From Sanderia malayensis (lineage: Eukaryota; Cnidaria; Scyphozoa; Semaeostomeae; Pelagiidae): a stretch of DNA of 64,000 nt. The translations under genes and the position numbers were made by a program. The notes beneath the pieces were generated by a model. That model did no database searches. It was not told where the DNA came from and saw only the letters and a program-made list of their open reading frames with translations. Below are positions 9,163 through 20,230 of this stretch, piece after piece (within the stretch, counting starts at the first letter, position 1; every line of letters starts with the position of its first letter). Location of the stretch: NCBI GenBank assembly GCA_013076295.1, contig RQOL01000466.1:4011080-4075079 (forward strand), read 5' to 3'.

Positions 9163-11915
9163 ATGCAACGTGGTAACTCGTTAATGAGCAAATTGGGAGG
9201 AAAAACACAACTGCATGGTATGCTATTATTTTGTTTGAAATTTGATATATACACCGTTATAATTTATATTTTTGGCCTAATTTTTAGTTTAAAATGTTTC
9301 GCGTGGGCGGACGCGAACACAGTCCTCTAAATTGATAATTTATATCCAGAACGAATTGAGCTTGAAATCTAGATAATGTCCTTAGTTGATACTGTCATGT
9401 TTGCTCTTATTTGGTTGATTTGATTGTTATTTTTATTCGTCTTGATTTGGTGCAATTTCTTGCATATCGGGTTACTGGTTTCAACGTAGGTACAACGCAT
9501 GTTTGTTTGTTATTTACCGATTAATCCTTTACTTTTGTTGAATGAAAAACGGGTTTATTTTGAGGTCACTGAACCCAACCCAATATTAGTGCATTCTGTT
9601 AGCGGCTCTGCTGTTTGAAGGACTAGGTTTGAGTGAAGGATAGAAAAAGTATTTGCTCATTAATGTCATTTTATATAACAGATCATGTCGCTTTTATTCT
9701 CTAATATTTCCGTGCTCAACAGATGAACGTGGCAATAGACAGTGGATTCACTCTGAAAGAGCTCTTACTGCTGGTTTTGCTGTATACCAAGCAAGGGTAT
9801 GCCATATCCCCCTACCCCCCCCCCTATCAACAATATTTATCTGTTCTCTACTTGGTATGCCTTTTATTAAAACATGCACAGTGTACTATCAAAATACAAC
9901 TTTCTTTACTTTTTATTGCAGCTTCTGGGGTTTACTGAGGTTAGTGAAGCAAGGGGCACAGAACCAGTAAGGGAAGCATTAAAAAAGATCCAGGTATCTT
10001 TCAATATATTTTTCTTCCAGTTAGCCAATCTATGGTCATATTTGGTAATCTTGATTAAGCTTGTACTTACCTAGCTAATATTGTGCACTTTGATGTATTC
10101 AGGCATCCAATTTATTGTCCAAATCCTTTAGTGAATATTTTCACACATTTGCTGTACAACATGTGCATATTTTCTAGTTTGCAAATGAACTGAAAAGGAG
10201 TGAAGCTGGAAGAAAAGGCAGTAAATTGCAAAAGATCGAATTTCATGTGTCTGTTGATGCAGTCAGGCTCATTGATGCCAAGTCCAAGGTCTTTATCAGA
10301 AAACATGGTTTATGTTTATGAAAATATTTTAATATTATTGTTGCTTTTTTCACTATTTAATGAAAATATCTCTGCCACTGACAGGCTCTTATCACTCAAA
10401 AACCCCTTCACAGAATATCATACTGTGCAGATGACCATATCAACAAGAAAGTGTTTGCCTTTATTGCCAAAGAAGATTCAAATGCTCACAATTGCTATGC
10501 CCTCTTCACAGAAAGAGATGTGAGTGTTGTGAGATTTTATTAAACAAACATTTTTTATTTTGTTTTATTTTGTTTTACCTGAAGTTTCAATGACATTTTG
10601 CATTATTTTATTCATGCCACAGGCTGCAGAGCTAACAGTGACAGTTGGGCAAGCTTTTGAATTGGCGTACAAACGATATCTTAACAAGGGAAAGCCGATG
10701 CCAAAAAATGATAACAACGAGCTGGTCCAACTGAAGCAGCAAATGGCTCTCGTCAATGCTGAGAACATGAAACTGAAGCAACAGTTGCAAGGACAAGATG
10801 AACAACCAGTACAGAATTCATTTTCAACAGCAGAAGACAACAACAAATTTTCCCAACCCGGGCAGCAAACAACAGCTCAAGGAGAAGAACAGCCTTCATT
10901 GCTTGTTGACTTTGGTGCTCCTACTGGCAATCCACAAGCTCAACAAGATGGAAACTTTGACCCTTTTGACAACTATCTCTCCAAGATGGCCATATCAAGG
11001 GATTTTACTTCCGCAAGCACGCCTGATCAAGTGGCAGACAGGGCCCCATTTCAAAGCCCTCTTCAAAGGAATCCAACTGATAATCCATTCAACCCAGTAA
11101 CCAATCAGGCAGAAGAACAGCAATCCCATAATCCATTTGGTTCATTTTTTGATACAAGTGCTGCCCCCATTGCAAATAATGGCAATCACAATGTAGGTAT
11201 CATTTGCTACCTTGGTAATTGTTAAACTTCATATAATTATGTATATGAATCTCTCTTCATATGCGCAACACATGTGTTTCGCTAGTCCTCATCACTTAAA
11301 CACTTACAACAACAGCAACATAATAATGATTATCAGATATATCTTTCATTACTGTGTCAAGTAACAAGACTCAATAAACTTTTTTGATACGCTAATTGAA
11401 TTTACAGGATCAAAATTTTGCTGCAAACCCAGCAACATATCCTGCGCCAATTTCCAAAGGTATTGTGCAGCAAGTTCTTCCACCTCCTCCCACAAAGCAA
11501 AGTATAAAAGCAGCAAATGCATCTAAAGTCAAAGGAGTGAATAGTCCAGTGGTGGAAAATAATTCTGGTGTGTTTCAAAGCTTGACTATTCAAATTGAAT
11601 CTAGATAATTTAAATCTGTCTTTGTTAGGTATGTTATAAATATGATTATTTCTTGTTTTTATCAGGTACAATGCCAAATGCTGGCAACAATGGTTTTTCA
11701 AATGACCCTTTTAATCCACAAATGACAAGACAGGGAAGTGATAACTCCATGGAGGTATGTTGCATATTACAAGGACTTAATAATTACAGAAGATATATAT
11801 TTATCTGGATATATCTTTGTATTTAGTTTGATTTTTCTTTTTTCTTTTCCAGGCAAGCCTTGCTCGTGGCTTGCAGTTTGATTCCTATGCATTGGGAGAC
11901 TTGACATTTCCATGA
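9163..11915 (+). CDS. GULP1: Engulfment adaptor GULP1/CED-6 (copy 1)
   Basis: Adaptor that couples phagocytic receptors to engulfment and endocytosis. Nine coding exons join in phase: 9163-9217, 9723-9796, 9922-9993, 10178-10288, 10385-10519, 10623-11192, 11408-11567, 11666-11754 and 11853-11915, giving about 442 residues. The PTB domain spans roughly residues 24-168 (WIHSERALTAG, LLGFTEV, HRISYCADDH, TVGQAFELAYKRYL). A leucine/glutamine coiled coil follows near 180-205, as in GULP1. The tail is longer than in human GULP1 (304 aa), with DPF and two NPF motifs typical of AP2 and EH-domain ligands. An in-frame TAA at 9148 precedes the chosen ATG. The 7.73-kb element ends 352 bp upstream, so this allele's promoter may be altered. 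Identification is firm; the first exon is inferred from phase and splice sites. Confidence 0.9.
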
Positions 11916-12063
11916 AAGAGCAACGGTAAACAGTAAATCTGCAATTTGTAAGAATTAATTGAATGCTTCTTACACTCAGATAAATGTATTCAAGTCCTTG
12001 TAAGAATTTTAATTTGCAGCTAACTTTTTATAACAGATATATAAAGCATTTATTTCACAGATT

Positions 12064-12661
12064 TTATGATTCATATAGTTTGGGTAGTTTTAGTCCAACT
12101 CTTGCTGCACTGTCTTCAGTGGACCTTTCACCTTTACCTCTGTAAAGTGTTTCCAGTTCCTAAACAAATACAAGCAATTTTAATTAGGTAAGCAGGCGTT
12201 TGTTGACAACTGAAAGTACATGTTTGTGATTCTACGTATTTGAACTGATTAATTTACCTTTCCCTTATTGAGAGCTTGTAAGTAGCAAATGTATGCATTT
12301 GCTGTAAAAAGAATATTCTCGGTTTCTTTTTCGTTTTCAGAATTTTTCAAAACTTCCAGCTCGCTCGATATTTCGTTATATGCGTGCAAATTCTATTGCA
12401 CCTTGTTTCAAGATATTCCCATTAGAAAAAAATGCTGTGGTTTTGTTATATATTTAAATCTGATTTTTAGCTTTAGGTTGGAGATATTAAATAGGTACCT
12501 CCAATAAGCCTAGATTATCAAATCAAGTAAAGTACATAATCAAAAAGTCGATGTTTCAGATAAATGTTAACCTCATTTTTTGATCCAGCTTCTTTTGAGA
12601 TAAGTCGCAGCTCCTTGATGACGTTTCTCAATGTTGCCAAAACTTTGCCCCTTGATGCCAT
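12064..12661 (-). pseudogene. FMC1: FMC1 with in-frame stop (copy 1)
   Basis: Assembly factor for mitochondrial ATP synthase. Exons on the minus strand: 12572-12661 (MASRGKVLATLRNVIKEL start), 12258-12401 and 12064-12159. Compared with copy 2, exon 2 has lost three bases just after the acceptor, turning CAA-TGG-AAG-AAT into CAA-TAG-AAT, an immediate stop after 32 residues. The acceptor changes from CAG to AAG and one Gln becomes Glu. The rest of the frame is open, ending GERSTEDSAARVGLKLP as in FMC1 proteins. It is either a null allele or an assembly error in a low-quality haplotig. FMC1 and GULP1 are convergent, with stop codons about 150 bp apart. Confidence 0.8.
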
Positions 12662-12943
12662 TCTATTTGCCCCCAAACCCCAATACCATATTTCATGCAC
12701 AGAATTGGTGGGGCAGGAAGGAAGTAATGATTTTCCACGCTTTTAGGCCAATTATCCAAATTCACCAAGCAGTCAACAAAGGTGGGCTGAAGATGACGAC
12801 ATGCGTGAAAGTTTGACCGTATGATGTGCTATGTGACAGTATATTTTTTCCACAGGTCTCGCGAAATCCCCGTGTACTTTGCGTATCTCTCGCTTTGACG
12901 TTGATATTTGCGTATTGCCTCGCGTGTCACTCGGGTTACAGGG

Positions 12944-13041
12944 AGGCTTATTTATTTTTGTCTTTTTGGATGAGGCTTATTACATTTTGTATTCTCAGGG
13001 TAGGGCTTATTTGAGGGGGCAATTTGAGGATTTACGGTGAT
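12944..13041. mobile_element. MITE fragment with TTTACGGT end (copy 1)
   Basis: Three GGCTTATT motifs followed by TTTGAGGATTTACGGTGA resemble the right half of the element at 4779-5048. The opposite end is not recognisable. The same fragment is at 28124-28221 in copy 2. Confidence 0.5.
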
Positions 13042-13155
13042 GGGGCCTGGTAACGAGTCCATCAAACATTGGCGATTTTTGACGTCACTCCAGTTTATTC
13101 ACCAAGCAAGAGCAAGACGGGCTGAACGGAGGGCAGCGAAGAAAAAACGAGCAAG

Positions 13156-13726
13156 ATGAAGAAGGCAACAAAGAATGGAAGATTTCAAATGGAATTAAAG
13201 GTAATCAAGTTGATATCTAGCTTCAATCTTACTTATCTTGGGTGTTAGTAAGTGGTTTCTTATGTTTTTATGAGAATTTCAGTATTTCTGGGCTGTAATT
13301 TGACAAGAAAATGGAACCAAGTGATCGCTTTGTGGAATTTGTTTGCTTTGGGCCTAGAAATCGGACACCAGTTATTTTCGCTTCTTCTTCGATGAAATTT
13401 GCACTTTTGTTTATCCAATTCAGCTATTAGCAAGACGTATGTTCTGTATTCATAGCCAATTCAACAATAATTTTAAAAAATATATCTTTCAAGCTCTTGA
13501 ATGTTGGTCTTTGTAACATGTTATTTTCGTTCAACGATTCTTCAAATCTTTTAGTAAGCAAGTGTGCACAACCTTTGTAATCGTGCAGAGCTATTTTTCA
13601 TTTTTTGCTTCAGGAAAGTTCTTGTTATATCTGATACGATATCTAATTTACGTTATCTTTCATTATTTTGTCCCGTAGGCAAGGCAGCGTATTGTGATAT
13701 TTCACGAAGATAAGTTTGAAGAATAA
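13156..13726 (+). CDS. Possible two-exon microprotein (copy 1), unidentified
   Basis: An ATG at 13156 opens MKKATKNGRFQMELK, ending at a good donor (GTAATC) at 13200. A phase-compatible acceptor at 13678 leads to ARQRIVIFHEDKFEE and a stop at 13726, giving 30 residues in all. It is divergent from FMC1. I do not recognise the product. The support is only splice-site and phase agreement plus conservation of both exons in copy 2 (28336-28380 and 28859-28906), which is weak because the copies are nearly identical anyway. It could equally be part of a non-coding transcript. Confidence 0.22.
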
Positions 13727-14189
13727 AGATATTGCTACGCAAGTTTTTCTCATGTTCAATTTATTGTTATATTCGTTTTTCTACTCTTGTTGAATTTATT
13801 CTTATTAAAACTTAGGGATTGTGTTCTTTCTTTGTGTTGGGGTTAGGCATAGGCTAATTTAACAAGAATAAAGAGTACAATAATTAACTTGTTAAATATA
13901 TATAGGATTTTGTAAGGATTCTGCAATTTAATTTTAGGATAATTTCGTAAATAATAATATAATGTAATGACGTAGTTAGCAAAATAGATAGGTTTAGAGG
14001 GGAATGGGGTAGGGTAGTAGGGGAGGTTTCAACTGGGGGTAGGGACCATGGAAGATATAGGGGCCTGTGATGGCCCTTATATTTTCCATGGAAAATAGTC
14101 GTAGGGGACCCTGACCCTACGGCTGCTGGTTTGTTCCGGACGCTCTGTTTCGTAAAAGGTGGGAGGAAGTTAAATACTAAAAATACGCC

Positions 14190-14345
14190 CACCTTAGCTG
14201 CCGTTGCCAAACCAGGCCCCGGTGGAGTGTTGCTGGAGTACTTTGGGCCAGATGGTCTTCATGGGACTGGTGGCTGATTCCCTGGGACCTTTGCTGACAG
14301 GTCTTTCCTGTTGCAGACTCCATTCCAACTGGTCAGAGAAATATC
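14190..14345 (+). pseudogene. Degenerate inverted copy of a nearby exon (copy 1)
   Basis: This plus-strand stretch resembles, with many substitutions and indels, the complement of 15612-15787. Shared words are GGTGGAGTGTTGCTGGAGTA, GGTCTTCATGGGACTGG and GACTCCATTC/GATCTCCATTC. The reading frame is broken. It looks like an old inverted duplication of an exon of the unidentified minus-strand gene. The counterpart in copy 2 is at about 29378-29530. Confidence 0.65.
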
Positions 14346-14799
14346 TAGTCTATAATGCAACTCAATCACATATCTTATCACAATCTATACCCAAGTTCAT
14401 TTGTCCGAGACAATACATAACAAAGAATGGCTATGAGAACAATCAACAAGACCATAAAATACAGCTTTTGAAATCAGAAAATGCAACCTGTTAGCATAAA
14501 GGCCAAACTTTCCTAAAACAATTATCTTTCCGAGAGTATTAAGCATTGCCCCCCGTAGGCCATAGCGTCACTGCATTTACTGCACCCCCCAGGCCGTATC
14601 ATCATTATCTGATCAGACGACTGCCGAACAACACAATACAAGAGCATGCACCACTAAATTTTGGCCCCTTTTGAAAAGAACTAAATGGAAGTAAATATTC
14701 GCCGATAAAAATTCACGTCAAAAAAATGAAAATCCTTGTGCAAATAAATACCAAAAAGCTATGAAACCTTCTAAAAACCTACCGAGAACTAACTAACTT

Positions 14800-15070
14800 T
14801 ATAGCTCGTAGCTAAACATTAACACTTCGTATAATCTATGCAATACGTCACTGCTTGCAAACGAAGGTTCCCAGAGGCCAGCTGCAACTAATAAGCTCGT
14901 AGCTAAATAACACTTCGTATTAATGCTATGACATATGCAATACGTCACTGCTTGTAAACGAAGGTTCCCAGAGGCTAGCTGTAACTAATAAGCTCGTAGC
15001 TAAATAATAACACTGCATATTAATGCTTCAGTCTATGCAAAATGTCATTGCCTGATAACAAAGCTTCAAA
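14800..15070. repeat. Three tandem units of ~91-100 bp (copy 1)
   Basis: AGCTCGTAGCTAA recurs at about 14803, 14894 and 14990, with AATACGTCACTGCTTG and AACGAAGGTTCCCAGAGG repeated between. The third unit is more diverged. No function is apparent. Between 14350 and 14800 I see nothing else. Confidence 0.8.
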
Positions 15071-15343
15071 GGGGCCATGAAAAATGACTGAACAAAAAGT
15101 AAAAAAAATATTAATTACAAAAAAAGATAAAACAAGAGAAATACCCTTACTTCTTTTATTTTACCTTGACTCTACAAAAGTGTCACTATTTTCTATTGAC
15201 TGCTAACTAACAATAAAAAAACAATGTTCTACCTAACAATGAAATGCTCTAGCTATGTAATCAAATAAGTGCACAAAGAAATTCATTTGAATCAGTGAAT
15301 ACTAATTTAGTTAGATAACCAGGATCAGGGATCCGATACATAC

Positions 15344-15787
15344 TCTTGCGTAAATGAGGTCCAAACAGCCCGATATCAAATTCAGCGACCCAGGCTTCAA
15401 CTACGATGACGCGTACAATGCTTAATACATCTCCTAGTTTTGGATGCTAACAGATAACAAATATCCTTCCTTCTCGAACTGTATCCACAGAAATGTTGAA
15501 ATGTAAACAGACACTCAAGCATTTTAGCCCTGGTCCTTAAAATTTTTGGAACTTGGATATTCATGTGATAAGCGTGAAAGAGTAGCAAAATAGACAAAAC
15601 ATTTCTCTCACCATTAGAATGGAGATCACAACCAAAAAACGTGTCAACAAAATGAACCAAAGAATCAGCATAGCCAGTCCCATGAAGACCATATGGCACA
15701 AGATACTCCAGCAACACTCCACCAGGACCAGGTCTCTTGGCAACAGCAGATGAGGTGAACGTATCCTTTTTCTTTACATCACCAACG
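15344..15787 (-). CDS. Two exons of an unidentified minus-strand gene (copy 1)
   Basis: Exon 15612-15787 starts after a TTGTAG acceptor and reads VGDVKKKDTFTSSAVAKR, then GPGGVLLEYLVPYGLHGTGY, ADSLVHFVDTFFGCDLHSN, ending at GTGAGA. It joins in phase to 15344-15433 (GDVLSIVRVIVVEAW, VAEFDIGLFGPHLRK), which ends at a strong GTATGT donor. The amino-acid texture, phases and splice sites make these convincing coding exons, but I do not recognise the family. The exons before 15787 and after 15344 are not placed. Candidates upstream include a charged frame near 16210-16305 (KYIQSQLQSGKEDQKLNEDM). The gene lies head to head with IGBP1 or nested near it. Confidence 0.55.
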
Positions 15788-17648
15788 CTACAATAAATTA
15801 CAAAGAAATTAAAATTACAATTCAAAATTGATTTAGAATAATCAACAATATCACAAGCATGAGAGGCGCGAAGAATTTCCCCCATTTCAAAAAGTAAATT
15901 TTTAAAGGATCAGGTATCGCAGACCATTTCTCAAATAAGTGTTTAATTCTTCAGAATGGCATATCCTGCAAATCTCCCGTTACTTAAACCATTCCTTGGA
16001 TGGTCCCGGGAAACTAAATGACTGCTAATGGCTACCAAATGACTATTTCTTCTCCCTTGGGATTAAACTGCCCACAAAATACCTATTTTCCCTCGTGCTT
16101 GTAAAATTGTTGATAATTAAAACATAAGAGAGCAAAACTAAGTATTAATAATACAAATAAAAATAATAGTACAAAAAAGATGATAACAATAAATGTCTTA
16201 TCCTTAGTTCTTGTCTTGTGATTTTTACCATGTCTTCATTCAGTTTCTGGTCTTCTTTACCACTCTGTAATTGACTTTGAATATATTTTGATAATCTAAA
16301 CAAAAAGAGATGTGTAAAAAATCTTGCTTTGAATGTGTGCAAAGATAACATAAAGGAGCATAGCATGGAACATAAAGGTGACAATTATCTCATATGAGTA
16401 CTTAGTTAAATATAATATAAACTCACCAATGGTCAATAAATCATGCTGCAGGTTGAATTCTTCATTTCGCAAAGTGAAACCGCCTTGTCTTTTGTCTTAG
16501 GCCTCAAATGGATCCAGCCAAATGTACATCATGGGTTTTGTGAAAATTTCACCTTGCAATTTGGACACATGTATATCTACACATAAACGCTTAAATACAA
16601 TTTCAAAACTAAGGAAGCAGAGAAGGGCTTTTCAAGTTTAAAATGAATTATTCAAAATCTAATAGCTCACCACAAAGCAATGGCAAACAGCCAAGAAAGG
16701 AGAAGCAAAATGGGATGAGATGATGAGCCAAAAAGGAGGTGCCATATTTCCAAAGGATTGGATATCAACAGTCAAAATTAGGTGAGAGGGCATGCCGCAT
16801 AGCGCATGCGTATATTGAAAGCTCCACATGCAATGGATAAGGATATTTCTTGAATGATTTCAGTGTTAATCAGGAATTGTCGCACTTTCGACTTAAATAA
16901 TATTTGTATTGTATTCAGATATGTTGAAGGTCGAAATGGCTTTAGAAGTATCACTTTGTTTGCAAAAGTGATCAGTGAATTTTATATTCGGTGTAAAGAT
17001 AAAAAATTAAATTCATAAAAGAAAAGGAAAAAATATCTCAGGTAAAATCAGAGGGAAGAAAAATTTCGCTAATACAGCGAAACCCTCTCTCCCCAATACG
17101 GGTCAGTGCTTCCCCGTGTAAGACTGCTACTTAGCCCCCAATTTCCGCATTTTGCCACAGCACTCTCCCCACCCCAATTCCCAAATGCATGAGAAGTGCC
17201 CTGTCTCCCAAGTCAAAAATGCCGAAAATACCTCAGTAGCATTTAACACCTAGGCCCAGCGACCGCCGGCGGAAAGAATGGTGACGTCTGGTCAAGTACA
17301 GATGTGAAATTCGTAATGAAATAGACGTGGGAAAGCGTTGCATTGAGCATGCGTATTACCCGAATCATATCGACCAGAAATTAAAACACAAAATTGTAAA
17401 TAAATATATACTCACATTATCACTGCATCTTGGAGATCTTCCATATTTATCCTTTATGAAATATTCTAAAAGAATGAAATCTAGTTTAGTTGTATATTTT
17501 GAGGGAATACTAAAAGTGCATGAAACATATTCATACCTACCAATAACTATCTCTTCTCCCTTGAGGTTAAACTTCCCACGAAAATGCCCGGTCACGAACG
17601 ACTTGGCGGAGAGAGGCAGTTACACGAAAGAGAGGTCGAGAAAACAAA

Positions 17649-20034
17649 ATGGCCGTTCCTGGAAGTGAAAAAAATCAGCAATTAAAGGAGACTTTTAAAC
17701 AAGCCTGGAGTCTTTTCAGGGAAATTGAAAAAAATGACACACCCTCAAATTCTAAATTATTTCAGGTTATATTCTTCGCCATGTAGATTTCCTAACCTTG
17801 CGGAACCTCCTGGTTTTTCTGCTTTTTATTCCTGCAGATTTAGGCCCCCTCAAGGCCTTACCTTACCCATTTACCAAATAACTATCTCCCCTGCCATCAC
17901 TTTATGACCATTTTATTGATACGATTTTCATGCTTTAATATCAAAGTTTGATTGGCCTTTCCAGGACAAAGTAAAGTCATGCATAAAACTGTTTTCAGAT
18001 GCAACCAACATTGTGAACATAATTGGACTTTTTAGTCGAAATGAGGAAGCTGATGAAATTTCATCTTCCAATTTAAGGTGAGCCAAGCGCCACGAGCCAA
18101 GTACATTAGCACGGATTCTAATATATACGAAGCTTCTAAATTCAACTGTTGATTTCTGTAAAAACCTACCGTTAACTTTCAATAAATTTTAGTAAATTTT
18201 TTCAGGTACCTTCTACTGCCAGTGTTTTTGGGAGAACTGACAATGCTTGAGATCAGTGATGAAAGATATTTAACCGTCAATACAGCAAAGGTAATGTCAG
18301 ATTTTTATAGATCATTTTTATCGTAGTGTAAAGAGTTAACCTTTTTAAACAATTATTTGAAAACCTTTATGTAATTTTTGCCTTGAGATGGTTCACTGTT
18401 TCCATTTTTCAGATTTACTACGTAGATTTTCTTCAAAGATGTAAAGATTACTCACTCTCGCAAAAAGTTGGTTTTTAGTTGTTTTTAAATATTTGATTAA
18501 TTTTTCCATCTTTTTTCTGTATTTTCTCGTATGCAGAAGCATGTGAGGAAATTATTCTTTAAACTGATTCAGCCCCATTTTGTAAAATATTTTGTGAATT
18601 GCATTTTACTTTTAGGACTTATCAAAATACATTGAAAAGTCAGAGGAGAAAACTGAAAAAAGTTACCAAAAAAGTCTGAATGACAGACAGTTAAAGATAG
18701 ATAGATATAAAGAAACAAAGGAAATAAAGAATAAAGTTGAGGTGAACTTCAATCATTTTTACAATTTTTTGCTTTATTTAGCTGGGCATTTGCAGCTGGC
18801 TTTTTTGCGAGACTATTAAAAATATCCCTGATATGTTTCAATCAACTTTTTGGAATTCATTTTTGTAGATATTGGAAAAGAGAATTGACAGCTCACCTGA
18901 TGCAATTGATGACAAGACTGAGGTATTGCGTTTTACTGAATTATAATGTTTTCCACATTTTAGAATTCATTTCCAAAGCTGAGCTAAACTATTTGGGTGT
19001 TTTTCAGCGTGAATACTATCTGTCTTGGATAAGGTTCTGGATCAATGAAAGCATAGAAAAACTAGGTTTTTTAGACAGTAAGTATGTTTTATACGATGCA
19101 TTCCTAATACATTATTATAGCCTCATTGTTGTCACAGCTCTTGTCTTGTATTGTATCATACTAACTTATTTTATTAATTGTTACGTTAGCCGAATTACAA
19201 ATTCTTGAGCACATGAAGAAACTCAAATTAGGAGAAGTCAAACCACCAGAAAAACCGAAAGAAAGAGAAGTATGTAAATTTATTATTTGTGAAGCAATAA
19301 TCTTTATTTTCATGCCATTATAGTTTGATATCTTGTTTAATATCAAGCAGTTGCATGTCTGCTATATTTTTTGTAACAACTTTGATTTTTCATTTACCCT
19401 ATCCTTTATTTTCAGCCAATCAAACCTATTTTGATTACAAAAGATACATTGAAGGTGTTTACCTGAATTTGTTGACGTTCAAATTTTCAGCTGTTATTGT
19501 AAATTCATATTGTATAAAAACAAAATATTGACATGGTTAATCTCATTGTTTTTATTTCTTCCACAAGAATAAAGTATTTGGTGCAGGCTATCCTAGCTTA
19601 CCTTCTATAACACCAGAGCAATGGATGGATAGGCAAATTGCTGAAGGAAAAGTTGTTCTTGATTACAAGTGTGTTTGTTATTGTTTATTTAAATTAACTT
19701 TTAATTAATTTTTAAATTAACTTTGGCAATTAACTTGAGCTCCAGTTATTTGCAATAATAGGGGATATTGTAGCATGTTGTGTTACTTTTTAGTCCCGGT
19801 GTCAACAGTGCTCCAACTGAAAAGGATTCATCTGATGATGATGAAGAGAGTGAAGAGAAATTGAAAAAAGCCAGAGATTGGGACGAATGGAAAGATGGTG
19901 AGTTGTTTCTTCCTTTGCAATCAGAAAATGCTGGCTATATTTGCTAATGGTTCTTTTATAATTAAAATTCTTCATGTAATTCTTTATTTTTAGACCACAG
20001 ACGAGGAGAGGGTAATCGCATCAATCGTGGATAA
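17649..20034 (+). CDS. IGBP1: PP2A-binding protein IGBP1/alpha4 (copy 1)
   Basis: IGBP1 (alpha4, yeast Tap42) binds and protects free catalytic subunits of PP2A-type phosphatases in the cytosol. Twelve exons join in phase: 17649-17765, 17965-18077, 18206-18290, 18414-18467, 18616-18741, 18869-18922, 19008-19077, 19190-19269, 19416-19454, 19568-19668, 19794-19897 and 19994-20034, giving about 327 residues (human 339). Family marks are RYLLLPVFLGELT, YYVDFLQRCKDY, the helical WIRFWINESIEKL, VFGAGYPSLPSITPEQW, and the C-terminal DWDEWKD-HRRGEGNR. The start is the first ATG and gives the usual N-terminal length. A phase-compatible 6-base micro-exon near 18537 cannot be excluded. Confidence 0.92.
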
Positions 20035-20179
20035 TCAAGTTGATCAAGAAAAGATCAAATTGAATCATGAATCTGAATCACTAGAAAGTGCAATTGACAG
20101 ATACAGATGATAGTAAATGATGCATATACATATCCCTCATTATTTTGAAGAACATAATTCCAGAGAGAATAATTTTAGC

Positions 20180-20230
20180 AAGAGATTCATTTCCTATGGA
20201 ATAATCTATTCCATAGCAAATGAATCTCTT
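20180..20230. repeat. 24-bp stem hairpin downstream of IGBP1 (copy 1)
   Basis: AAGAGATTCATTTCCTATGG at 20180 and its complement ending at 20230 pair over 24 bp with one mismatch around a 3-base centre (ATC). It lies about 150 bp after the IGBP1 stop, perhaps in the 3' UTR. The loop is too tight for a usual microRNA precursor. From 20250 to 21110 there is only presumed 3' UTR and intergenic DNA. Confidence 0.8.

Noticed and set aside
16145..16384. Membrane-like frame (FFVLLFLFVLLIL) on the minus strand
   Set aside because: Indels between the two copies shift the frame, so it is not under coding constraint.
17534..17595. Start exon of a minus-strand gene sharing a bidirectional promoter with IGBP1 (TGHFRGKFNLKGEEIVI)
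   Set aside because: The apparent start is GTG, not ATG, and an in-frame stop lies just upstream. It overlaps the IGBP1 5' region, so I do not call it a coding exon.
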